Source of the DNA: Serinus canaria
Taxonomy: Eukaryota; Chordata; Aves; Passeriformes; Fringillidae
Reading direction: 5' to 3'
NCBI RefSeq assembly: GCF_022539315.1
Contig: NC_066343.1
Location: forward strand, 44,461,433-44,525,432
Length of the DNA: 64,000 bases
Shown here: positions 27,801 through 39,200 of the stretch, in pieces
Layout of the letters: each line of letters starts with the position of its first letter
Position numbering within the stretch: the first letter of the stretch is position 1
Made by a program: the position numbers and the translations under genes
The notes under the pieces: generated by a model
Databases searched by the model: none
Told to the model about the DNA's origin: nothing
The model's input: the letters and a program-made list of their open reading frames with translations, nothing else

Positions 27801-30485
27801 TCCTACAAAATTGCTATGTGTCTCAACTATCCTAGTCCACTGCAGGACAAGGACTGCAGTCATCTGTTTTCTCTCTGGTTGTAGGATTGTATGGTTGTGT
27901 GATTGTATCATACTACACATAGTCCCACAACTCCAGTGGCCATGCATGCTGCACTGAGGCTGGCCTGGAGGGCAGGGAGGGAGGACTTGGCTGCTTTCTA
28001 TCCATCTATGCCTAGTCTCTCTTACATCTCTGAAAAGAACACCACAGCCTTGAAGAGGTGTTTTTATGATTTACAGCATGTATGCTAATCCCTAGGGATG
28101 CATAATTTGAAGAAGCTTTACAAGTGGTGGTGTGCTCTAGGTACATTCAGGCAAAGGACTGCAGGGGTTGCCAAGATGCCAAAGTCTTTGAAGATGTCCC
28201 TTCACTGTCCTCTGCAACATCTGTGGGTCTAGCCCAAGATCCAAAGCCTTCTGGGAAAATATCAAAGTCTTTAAAATTAGAGAAAGTAGAACTAAATATG
28301 GATTTCTCAAAGCCACTCATTATGCTGGAAATGCCACTAATGTTTGTCTCAGACATTCAGGCAACATTCTGATCTTTTGATCAGCTCAACACAAACCAAA
28401 TACTTTTGTGCTGCCTTGTATTTTCCATAATGCCATTCTCTATGCCTAATGCCCCTTCTTCAGTCAAGAATTTGAATAACTTGTCTTTGGTCAAGAAGTT
28501 TACCATTATAGATTCTCTGCATGTATTTGCCAGTGAAGCAGCTGGCAATGACCCAGGGCACTCAATCTTCTGACAGCTGTGCTCCATGTAAGACATTGAT
28601 GCATTAGAATATATTCTTTTAAAGTTGTATGAAGAATCAGCTGCTGCTATCAGGTGTTGTTGCTCACACAATAAAATTTATGTCATGTAGTAAATACCTA
28701 GAAAATAATTGTATTTTCTCCCTCGCAATGCAGCAGATCTCCTTCTTGTACAGACTTCAGATTAAGACAGGAACAATTCTTTTTTGTTCATTGGGGAACC
28801 TCATCCTTCTTACAGGAGTGTTGACTCAATGTGCAGATATCAGACAATGTGGGTTTAGGCCTTTGCTTATCAATGTAAGTCAAAATGAAAGAACAGAGAT
28901 GGATCTGTGTGTGAGGTGTCTCCTCTGTGTGTGTGTGTGTACTCTGGCTTACTTTGTGCCTCAAGGATGGTTTTTTTTTTTCAGTTTTTCAAATAAAAGC
29001 CTGTAAAGAAAGTGACTGATTTTGACTATATCTTGTTAACAAAAGCTTGCAGAAAACTTTTAACTTATTACCTTCATATCAACAATCTGGACTGCATGAT
29101 TTTACTAATAATTGATAAAAAATATTTATTGTGCATAAGTTTCATCTATGGGAAACAGAATTACTTTCTTTCCTGTGTGGGCAAACATTGAAATGGAAAG
29201 ACTGAGTGTTGTACAAAAGGCTTGTCTTCTCTTCAGTGCTCTGGCATTTATCATGAGAAGCTTGGGTAATTTTGTTCCATCCTTTACATACTGTGACCTT
29301 GATAGATTGCAAAAATTAATTGAAGTTTAGGAGGACAATAAGAATGGAATGCTAAGTTCATTGCTGCAGTAATAAAACCGGTTTGAAGACAGTTTCTGCA
29401 ATGATGTTATTGATTAATGTGTCACAGACTTTAAAATAAGCTGCCACTGTGTTAACCAGCCTGTAAGGAAGTTATGCTGGTGCTCCTAATCAGACCACTG
29501 TACAACACAGACAGGCCATTCATCACAGTGAATGAGAAGCTACGATTCAGCAAGCAAAACCAGAAACACACAGCCTAACCCACAGCCATCCACACAACGC
29601 AGAGGAGACAAATATTTATTGCACGTTTTTCTGAAACCTGATAAAATGTGTGGTCTGAAATCCAGGACAGTACATTACTCTAATAAGAGCAATGTACCTC
29701 AAGGAATTTTTTTGGCATGGTGTTTTTTCCCTAGGGAAATATAGGCCAGATCGTATCATATTACACATTGTGTAGCTTTGAGTTCATTTTAATTTTTAAC
29801 AGTCATCTGTTTTCTTCATCTACATAAGTAACGCCACAGGAACATCTGCTGGTTCTTTTCTTTCTTCCTATTGACTTCAGTTTTGCATTTTTATATTGTG
29901 GTTTTGTTTCCATATGAGGGTCACAGTCAGCTTGCTTACTCAAAAAAGGACAAGGGGAGAGACAAAGTTACAGCACTACAGCTGTGCTGGATTTGGCTCC
30001 TGTTTACACAAGCAACCTGGAAGTCAGTAGTTCTTCCCCGTGCTGTCCCTCTTGCCCTTGTCACCATGCCCTGTTGCTGGGCTGAAAACGTTTTTGTCCT
30101 GTATACTTAAAAAACTCTCTAGGTCCCTGTGCTGAGGTGGATGTAGGGTAGTCTGTCCCTGCATTGGGACTTTGCAATGCAGTCCCTGTGCTCTGAAAAT
30201 TAGGGATATCAGGTTTACTCCTCAGGGTGCATCCATGACCCACTGTATGACAGCAAATTTTACTTAGAATCCCATCAGCCAGTTAAGTCTGATGTGAATC
30301 TCATGACAGAAAGCTGGAGAGATATCTTGAATCCTATGAGATATTTAATACTTGGTAGGATTTTGCCTATACTCTTTGTCTTTCTTGCTATTCTGAATGG
30401 GAAAAAATAAAATTATAATTTGAATACTACAGTAGTGGTGTGTTTGTGTGTATTTCAAAGGAAATAAACTAGCAAAAGTGGAGAC
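24809..30485. other. Intergenic sequence, no gene recognised
   Basis: AT-rich single-copy-looking DNA. A POU-like octamer/homeodomain string tttgcattaatgag lies at 27006-27019. Short ORFs on both strands at 28.1-28.7 kb are not identifiable. Confidence 0.6.
28926..28940. repeat. Short (TG)n microsatellite
   Basis: About seven and a half TG units. Confidence 0.85.
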
Positions 30486-30583
30486 AAAAAAAAAAAAAAA
30501 ACCAAAAACAAAAAACCCAAAAAATAAAAGAGAAAGAAAGAAAGAAAAAAAAAAAGAAAGAAAAAAAAGAAAGAAAAGAAGAG
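30486..30583. repeat. A-rich to (GAAA)n purine tract
   Basis: A 16-base A run, then mixed A/C, then almost pure purine agaaagaaag units for about 55 bases. Lies about 300 bp upstream of the candidate first exon. Confidence 0.92.
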
Positions 30584-30889
30584 CAAACATTAATAACAGC
30601 AGCTTAGTTTCTGGTCCCAGCAGGCTCAACTAGCAGAAGGGGAAAAGAAGATCGGCTGGCTAGTAGAGAAACATTGCTGAGTGTGAGCACTACAAAGCAA
30701 CTCAGTGCTTTTATCATACAGAGCCCAAAAGTATTTGTAGTTTGTGACTCTGCAATCAGGAGCAGTCTTGCAAGCAAGGAGTGCTTACTGTGGATTTTCA
30801 GTACAGAGAAAACTACAGCCAAGCTGACCAGAAAGACTGGAATTTCATCTATCTATCTCCCCTCCCCCTCTCTGCTCTCTCTCTGTCGC

Positions 30890-31013
30890 TCACTCATTGG
30901 ATTTCTTTCTCTGCCAGCCTTTTAAAACAGAAATTACTGGGTCAGTGACATACATTTTTCCTCTTTTTCTAGTATGATCTCACGTTCAGCCTCCAGCAGA
31001 AACGCTGCTACCT
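30890..31013 (+). promoter_or_regulatory. Candidate FREM1 promoter and noncoding first exon
   Basis: An inverted CCAAT (attgg, 30896-30900) is followed by ttttaaaa (30920-30927) at TATA-like spacing, then about 85 bases ending in cct before gtaagta (donor GT at 31014-31015). Joining to 35799 or 36036 would give a 4.8-5.0 kb first intron. Alternatively, 30973-31013 is a small internal noncoding exon, since tttttctag precedes it. There is no coding content. Assignment to FREM1 rests on position and strand only. Confidence 0.3.
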
Positions 31014-34000
31014 GTAAGTATCTTATTCAAGTTTGTTGTACCCACTGAATGCTGCGGTGTTTGTGGTTGTAACTAGGGCTTAACAGATTGCAGAGTTCAG
31101 TTTGTTGCTGAATGTTGCAGCAGAGCAGCCAGACAGTAATTTTTGAGCTCGAGATGGATGAAAGCTCAGTTCTAACTTTGAGGAAAGCAGGCACTGGGTT
31201 TTGCCAGTGGTTTAGCAAAAGTTAACTTGAATGTTTGGATTCCAAAAAGCTTACTTTATCCTAATATTCAAGTTGAATTTCTTAACCTAGCTGGCTTTTT
31301 TTTTCATCAGATATAATGAAACTTCATGGCTTTAAAAACTTGGAAGATCTAATAAGATTTATTTGCTTAGAGTTGTCTTCTTGATGAGACATGCTAGAAG
31401 AAATGTGATAAAAAGCACTGAAACATATGCTAAAAACTTTTGCTAGCAGTAAGTCATTAAAAAGGATATATTTCATTTAGTTGGGATAACTTATTTTTTA
31501 AATGCATGTTTTAAAATTGTACACTTATTTTGCAATAGTTATCTGTCAGCATTTTTACATTTTCATGTTCATTCTGACAGCTGATTCACCTTAACTAGGC
31601 AGAGGTTTGTTAGTCAAATGCATGCATAAAAGTTTATGTGTGTCCCTTAACACATATGCTTACAAAAGCAATTTTCCCTGCTGATTTCTATTATTTGTCT
31701 GGAATCATCACCTTTTAAAAACAAGTTGCTTTTACTGTGTTTTTTGCTGAGATATTCCAACAAATTCTGCAGATAATTATACACTGTTTCTCAAATGGCT
31801 ATTAAAGGGGATTTTTCAAGCTAGTTATTTTCTAGTTAAAGAATTCTTCTAGTCATAATCTCAGCTAACTCAGGTCTGCACTTTACCTTAGGCAAAATGC
31901 ATCTCTGCTGTTGGCATGGGTCCAAGGTGTAACAACTTAAGAGGGTGTTATCTGCCATTCCTTAACTCAGCAAATACCTTGCCAAATACTTAGCTTCTTG
32001 GTGACCTGCAATTCTTGTTAGTTGTGCATGGAACAAAACCACTGAATAGAAAAAGTCCAAAGGGTATGTGTGTTAAGTGCACATTCTGAAATTGCAACCC
32101 CCTAATTTAATAGCTCATGATCCCTTCATTGCCCTGGGCTAGAATTTAATTGCTGTAATATTATTAATCTTGTTTTCTAGAAATTATGGAAAGCCCTTAC
32201 TTGTTTATTTTTAAACTTGTCCTCAAAAAATTATGTGTGTTCTTTCTGTTTCTTGCAAACTTTTTCTGGTATTCATTAAAACAAATCAGTCCAACTTCCA
32301 ACCCACAACAATCATTCTCCATTATCCCCTTCCAGCTTTGCAAAAGATTAGGGCAATTTTGATCCATCTGCTCAGGGAAATATCCCCAGCAACCAGAGAT
32401 TTTGTCAAATACAGAGAAACTCTTGAAGTCTCATCCAAATCCCAATGAAGGCTTTGGGTGACATGGAGGCTTGGCTCCAACCCACTGGTGATTACAGGTA
32501 TTTTAGTCAAATTTTATTTGTTAAAGCTGGTGCTGTTTCAGATTTTACTTTCAGTTGTTTTGTGATTGTAGATAGCTATCTAAATAATTAGTATTAATCT
32601 TTTACTTACATCAGTGTAGCTCTGCTCACAATCAGACTCCCTAGTTGTTATGTTTGTAATTAACCATCACATCATTTCTCACATGTGCACCAGCAGCCCT
32701 GAGGGAAAACCAGTTCTGGCACTTGCAGGAAATCTTTAACAGAAACCATCCTCTGCATTGTCCCTGGTTAGGAATGTCCCTCTGTCAGCTCTGCAGACTC
32801 ACATTCGCTGCCTCTTCAGAGGCCCCTTCTCCCTCTGCCTTCCCCCCAGGCTCAGGGGCTGAGTGGGCAGGAGCTGCCAGCAGATGAGTAGCTCCTTAGA
32901 GCTCCCATTGCCAAGTGTCCCTTATTCAATGCCTTGGGCACATCTTTGGAACTCTTCTTCTAGGCTTCCAAATATCAGAGCCAGCTTGGCCAATTGCCTC
33001 TAATTGTGGGAAAGGAGATCTCCTTGCTTGTTGCCACATTTTTTGTACCAGTATGGCTTTATATTGGATCTCAGGGGAATTTCTGGATAGGTGGCAGAGT
33101 ATAATGCTGTGTTTTGCAAAAATACACCAGGTTATTTATTTAGATCTTAGCAGTCAGATGGCTCTGCTTTTTCAGCTTAGACTCAGCACATGATTTAGGG
33201 TTAAAAGGACCTCTGCAGGCACTTACCTCTTTTTCCAAGAAAAGCCAGTTTTAAGGCAAATTTGGCTTCAAAGTTACATCAAGAAACTTGGGCCTTGATT
33301 GGTTGTTTATTAAATAAACTTTGCTATTTTAGTGGGTTTGTAGGTCTCTTCCTTGTGCTCCAGGCACTCTTCTGTTAGAAGTCTAAAAATAAGCAATAAG
33401 TCTTCTCTTCTTCAGGCTGAACAAATCCAGCTGTGTTGGCCCCTCCTTATAAATCATATGCTCCACCCCCACTGAGGAATAACAACTAGTATATGATATA
33501 TCATGGAACTGACATGACTGTTGTGCTTCTGGGACCAAAGCTCGTAGCTTTCTATGAGCTTGTACTCACCCAGTGCACCTGGAGTTGTTCACTTGTTTCA
33601 GTTGTTTTGGCATAGAGACAGACCCTTTGAAAGTTGACGAGAAAACTGCTTAATTTCAGCTTAATTTCCTTCTATGTTGTTTGCCAATACCATTGTTTCA
33701 TTAGGTCACTAAGTACATTTGAAATATTTTGGTGCATTTGGAATTCAACAGTCCCTTAGCTGTATGTCCATTTTGGAGTCACAGGTGATGTGGCAATCAG
33801 TAGCAGAGGAGAATCAGGTTCAGCTGTGATATTAAGGGCAGAGAAGTAAGGAGAAGTAAGGAGATTGTAAGGAAGTTCAAAGCAGCCACAAAATGTGACA
33901 GTGACATCACCAGCAGCTGTATATTTGCTGAAGAGCAGAACACTGTCAATCAGTATCAATACCATGTAGCAAACACATGAGTTCATTGAAGCAATGACCT

Positions 34001-35798
34001 TCTTCACAGGCAGGGGAGGATGTTGATACCTTGGCACTCACCCCAAAACCTCATTTTTATTGTCATTACGTGCAGAGAGAATCTCTTGCCATTTCATCTT
34101 GCTGTGATGGTATAAGTAATTGAGAAAGTGAGGTTGTACTTCCCAAGGTCTTCACTTGGCCACCTCAGGAGACAGTCCTACAGCATCCAAGTAAAGGCCA
34201 GTGGCTGCAAACATATGGGGCAAACATACATAGTGATACAGGAGCTCTATCTGCACCTTAAAGTAGTCAGAGCAAGACTGTGATACACAGTGAAAATAGG
34301 ACCAAATTTGTAGCAGAGAATGTCTCATACATCCCCATAAAATTGATCAAAATGCTCCTGATTCCTCTTGTACACTTTCTTTCAGTTTTTGATGCAGGAA
34401 AGGGCAGCATAGGAACCACTGCCTGCACCCAGGGTTTAAAGCTGTATTCCATTTATGGGGCAGGCACCAGAAACAGATGTAGCAGAGTCAAGATGTCTCT
34501 GCATGACTGTAATTTTCAAACTGGTGATGAAGCTATCTCTCAACTTTGACATCGTTTTATGATAGTATCCACATTGGAGTGGAGAAAGTTAAAACTATCC
34601 AGGCTTTAGTTTCTAATTTCATATGAGGTGCTATGTAAGAAAATGCCTGTGAATAAAGCTCTTTTGTATCATATTTCTATGCCTCAGCCTGCTATTATGG
34701 AGCAGAGAGTTAGTGGCATTGTCATGAGAAGCAAACCACCAGGTCTATGTGTCAGAGTCATTAACTGCCTCTTAGCACTTTGCCAAGTCCTAGTCTGAAA
34801 CTAAAATTTCCAATTGCTTTCTTATCTGAATTTTCTACCATGGATTTAATTATTTTTCCACTGGCTAGAATTCTACATTTTCTCTCAAATTTTGTTCAGG
34901 CTGGTATGGTTTCAATATTTTAAACCAAAATGGAAAGACTTTCAGATAAATACCAAGAAAACTAGAGTTAAAACTTCCATTCCAGACTACATAGTCAACA
35001 TACATCTAACTTTTCATGTATGTGAGACTCATTACCTTCAATCTTAAACATGTGATGAAGTGAGTGGATCTGTCTTGTTTAACTTTTGGAAGTGAATAAC
35101 TTTACAGAACTTCTGAACTGCCAGTTGTTTTCCAGTGAAATTTAAATCTGTGTGCATTCTGTTGCAGGCTGCTCAGAAAGTCACTCTGCCAGAAACAGTG
35201 GAGTAACACTTACCTATCAACAACAAAGAAAATAAAGACAAGAGAGATTTGGTTTTTAATTCACTTTCAGGCAACTTCACTGTTGGTTGTAAGGTTGTGG
35301 CAAATAATTAGTCAGGGCATTAAAAATTTACAAAATCTAAAGGAATGTTGACACTTTACTGTCTTTGAATTCTTATAATCATCTCAAATTTAATTAAATC
35401 ATTATCACTTCCTATTCTTTGGGCTGTAATTCAGTTACTTGGAGGATTGTAGAAATTAGGCTTTTAAAATGATTTCAATAGTGCTTGTTTAATGCCAGAA
35501 AAAAAAAAAATTATAATTTTGAAAACATGAAAGATGGAAATTCACTGTAATTAGGGGCATGAGAAATTTGTGTAATTTATTTTCCATATTATCTTGTCTT
35601 CTTTATTTCTGTTGAATTTTTCTCAGACTTTGGAGTTGTCTGTTATTTTCTGATCAGGTGTGCACTGAGTGATATTGAAATGAAATGCATTTGTCATAAA
35701 TGGGGGACGTATTTTGTATTTGTTAGTTGCTTTGTTTTTATCCCTATAGTTGCCTGATGCCTTATAGCAATTTTCTTTCTCTTGTTTTTTTTTTTCAG
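31014..35798 (+). other. Putative FREM1 first intron or proximal upstream sequence
   Basis: AT-rich single-copy-looking sequence. Contains a small CR1 fragment (33378-33478), a doubled 10-mer near 33842-33861 and a homeobox-motif-rich AT block near 35320-35500. A minus-strand frame from about 34300 to 33756 has only two stops, but I cannot identify it. Confidence 0.4.
33378..33478 (-). mobile_element. Small CR1 LINE fragment
   Basis: Read on +, the segment cttctcttcttcaggctgaa, aaatccagctgtgttggccc, ccttataaatcatatgctcc matches the inverted CR1 landmark for aggctgaacaacccc and catgtgctccagcccc. Short and diverged. Confidence 0.65.
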
Positions 35799-36065
35799 GA
35801 TGAACAAACCTTGAGAGCACATTCATCGTTTTGTCAGGCTTGACCAATGAATTTTGTAAAAACTGAGGATATTTTGAAAATATCTGCCTAATAACAGCCA
35901 AAACTTCAGTCAAGGAGAGCCTATTAATAGAAAACATGTCATATATTTTTTATCTGTGACTAATAATGCCTTCATTACATGGTGAAAGTTTGCTGGTGGA
36001 GGAAGAGGACTCCTTCTGCTGAGAATTTTTTTCAGTGGTGAAAAAGGCTGGCACTCCCTTATAAT
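35799..36065 (+). promoter_or_regulatory. FREM1: Probable FREM1 5' UTR region with two candidate splice acceptors
   Basis: A strong polypyrimidine tract and cag end at 35798, and a second (gagaatttttttcag) ends at 36035. Either could begin the exon holding the ATG at 36066. Using the first places five upstream ATGs in the leader (35800, 35847, 35936, 35966, 35979), all out of use for the main protein. Using the second leaves a clean 30-nt leader. That these are acceptors is inference, and transcript data would decide. Confidence 0.5.
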
Positions 36066-36293
36066 ATGAAGCCTTTTGAGAAAGGCTGGCTGCTTCTACT
36101 GCTGCCTGTCGCCTTAAGAGTTGTGTGCTCCTCCTTTATCAGTGTGAACCTTGGGGTGAAAGTGATGAAGGGACAGTCTGTCTTCCTGTCAGAAGAAGAC
36201 CTCAACTTTTCCATCCCCAGAGAGAAAGATGCCTGCAAAGTAGAAGTGATCAATGAGCCAATAACACAGAGGGTTGGGGAACTTACTCCACAG
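36066..36293 (+). CDS. FREM1: FREM1 coding exon 1 (signal peptide and N-terminus)
   Basis: Codes residues 1-76 and ends in phase 0 before gtattt. The start follows from an in-frame TGA at 36039-36041 and A at position -3. Basic residues at 2 and 6 precede a leucine-rich core (about 9-20), a typical signal peptide with likely cleavage near residues 22-24. The mature N-terminus continues with the FREM1-like [13 protein letters not shown] and the conserved DACKVEV and EPITQRVG segments. A sequon (N-F-S) lies at residue 47. The 5,151-bp intron that follows carries two CR1 fragments, a 16-bp tandem repeat and a 12-bp hairpin. Confidence 0.95.
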
Positions 36294-39200
36294 GTATTTA
36301 GGCTCTCTTTTGCTGCCTTGAGTGTTTTATTGTGTGCAGGTCTCGGAGAAACTAAAAGGAGCTGCTTGATTGATTTTTGTTCTTCTTTTGGGTAGTGACT
36401 AAAAGGCATGGAACTGAATGGTGTGTGGGATTCAGCCTTTTGCTTAAGTAGACAGCTGGCAGAGAACTGCAACCCTGAAATCCAAAAGCTGAGCTCAGTA
36501 GCATGAGTGCAAAGAAGTGAGTCTGGTCAGAGTCTCCTTTCCCAAGTGAAGAGTGGGTATTTCAAAGTTTCCAGTTAGGATATATCCTCCAGTCTCTCAG
36601 CTGCTTATTTTTCTCCCATGAGGGTAACCAGTGCCCCTTGAATAATGCATAGCCCACTACAGTATTTTGAATTTTAGTCACGGAGCCATTACTTAAGGAC
36701 CAATTAAGAAAAAATAATCACATACAATAAGCACATTGTGTGCAGTATTGTTTGCTCTGCTCTGCAACAGCCAAATTGTTAGCAGATGGCAAATACATTA
36801 AAACTCCCCTGTTTTCTGTTCAAATGTTGAGCTTGTAGGAATAATGAAATATATTTCACATATTACCATTCTGCTACTCATCTGCTTTACAAATTGCCCA
36901 CCTGAGTTATAGCAGGAAGGAGCTGAACACAGTTGTCATGAAGATGTAATGTTATAGACAGAAGATAAATGGTTTTAATGGTTCGTAACCAAACAGGTTT
37001 TCAAGTTTGAAAAATTCTGGTTTGTGCCACAGCATACATTTAAGTGTGCTTGTATATGAATATAGTTTTTAACCTCCTTTCCAGGAGTGTTAGTGGCTGC
37101 TGGGAAGATAGGTGAAGGAGCACCAATCTCAATAGATTTTTCAAAACTTCTGGCTTGGTCATCAGTATTACTTTTGCAAACCACTGACAAGTGCTTCAGC
37201 TGAATCAGCACTCCTAAGGAGCAGAGGCACACCAGGGAAAACAGGAGGTGATGGAAAGGACAACGTGTGATCTTCTCTAGAGACTGCCTTAGGTAGTGTA
37301 GTGCATCTGCTGAAACTACCCAGGGCTTGTTTTCTGCCAGCCCAGGGACATGGACCATAGTCCCCCACCTCTACTTCCCCAGTACAGGCTGGTCCTGGAC
37401 TCCTACAAACACAGAATCATTAAGGCTGGAAGGACCTTGAAGAACGTTGAGTACAACCATTAACCCAGCACTGCCAAGTGCACTACAGAACACAAGGCCT
37501 ACCTATATATAATTTTTGAATGTTTCCAAGTATGGTGATTCTACCATTTCCTTGGAAAACCTGTTTTAATGCCTGACTGACCTTTCAGTAAAGAAATTTT
37601 TCATAATATACAACCTAAAGAAAAGGAGGAAAAGAGGGACTTACATGTGAAACCTAGAGTAAACCTCTTCTGTAGGCAATCTGTGTGGCTGAGGAGTAAC
37701 TTTGCTTTTAATTTCTGCCTCAGCTTCTATGAAGACTAGGATCCAGGTATTTTGAAATATCCCCTTTGTCCTGTGTAACCCAACATGTTTCAAGCACATA
37801 GCTAGAGGCCCTTTTCAAGAGATGCCAGAAGATGTGCATTCGCTGCACCTTATTTTCCAAACGACCTCCCCTCTCCCAGCCCCACATCTGTTAAGCATCT
37901 GTTCTTTCATGGCCCTGAGTATCTGCCCAAGCAGGTGAGCGTGGAAGCTGCAGGCACACGAGCAGACGAAAAGCTCTGCTGGGCAGGTGGCCCTAGGGCA
38001 CCAGGCTGGACAAAGACTGTGCCTGCTCGTGGTGCCTGAGATTTCACCATTCCTGAAAAAAGGTGCCAGAGTCCAGATCTCCTTGTGCCACTCATGATCT
38101 TTCTACAGGAAACTCTGAAGCCAGAAAATGTCTCTGGTATGATCTGGTTTACTTCCATTAAATTGGGTAATGTTCTAGGAATGTATGACAATTTAATTAT
38201 AAATTGTAATTGAAAAGCAGTTGAAGTGGAAAAATACAAAGCTCAACAGTAATTAGGAAAATATTTAGATTTCCTTTGTCTTACCCAGTGAATTTATAGA
38301 CAATTAGAGTTGCCTGTTCATACAAAAGGAAAACATACTAGGAAACATAAACCAGATGTTTCTTTTTGCAAAGCAGATTGTGTCTCAATACACATATAAA
38401 CTGACTGTCAGTCAGTGGTAAGGAACCTTGGTGGAAAGGTTCAAAGTTTTCCAATCTCTTGTTACCAATTAAGATGTGGAACTAATGATGTCTTAAAAAT
38501 AAGGCCATTAATTCTTTGATATGATTGGACCCAGTGAGATGCATCCCAGAGTCCTTAGGGAACTGGTTGGTGTAGCTGCAAAGCCACATTCCACAACATG
38601 TGAAAAGTCATGGCAGTCAGGCGAGGATGGCTACGGTGCCCATCCTATGAAAGGGTAGATCTTTCCTGGGAATTATTGACCTGTCAGCGTCTGCTCTGTG
38701 CCTAGGAAAATCACGGAACAGATCCTGCTGGAAGCTGTGCTAAGGCACATGGGAGACAAGGAGGTGATTCAAGACAGCTAGCATGGCTTCACCAAGGGCA
38801 GGTCCTGCCTGACCAACCTGCTGGCTTTCTGTGATGAAGTGGCTCCAGGGAAGGGAAGGACTCAGATGTCTTTTATCTGGACTTCCATAATCCCTCTGGC
38901 CTTACTCCCCACAACACCCTTATGTAACCAAAATCCTATTGACTTTGAGGGCTCTGCACTGATTTATGTCAGTGAAGAATCTTACTTTCAGTGGACAAGG
39001 TTAAACTTCTGAAATTACAGTATGAGTGGGTTTTGTATATAATATACTTATTTTTTTTTTAAGATAGCATACCACATAACTACTTAATTTTATTTTCCAT
39101 TTTTGTTGACTTTCACATAAGATAGTTAAAAAAATTAAGTATCATTTTTAAGTAAGTAATAAATTAAGTATTTATTACTTAAATATCATGTTCCTGTATG

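Noticed and set aside
28147..28671. Adjacent open frames on both strands (69 and 96 codons on minus, 82 on plus)
   Set aside because: No family resemblance, no splice or polyadenylation support; overlapping frames on both strands suggest composition rather than coding.
30345..30629. 94-codon minus-strand ORF rich in F, L and S
   Set aside because: It is translation of the A-rich and GAAA-type simple repeat.
33756..34300. Minus-strand frame of about 170 codons with only two stops, partly hydrophobic
   Set aside because: It resembles no protein I recognise, lacks a poly-A tail or splice signals, and frames this open are expected somewhere in 64 kb. A translated search would settle whether it is a decayed retrocopy.
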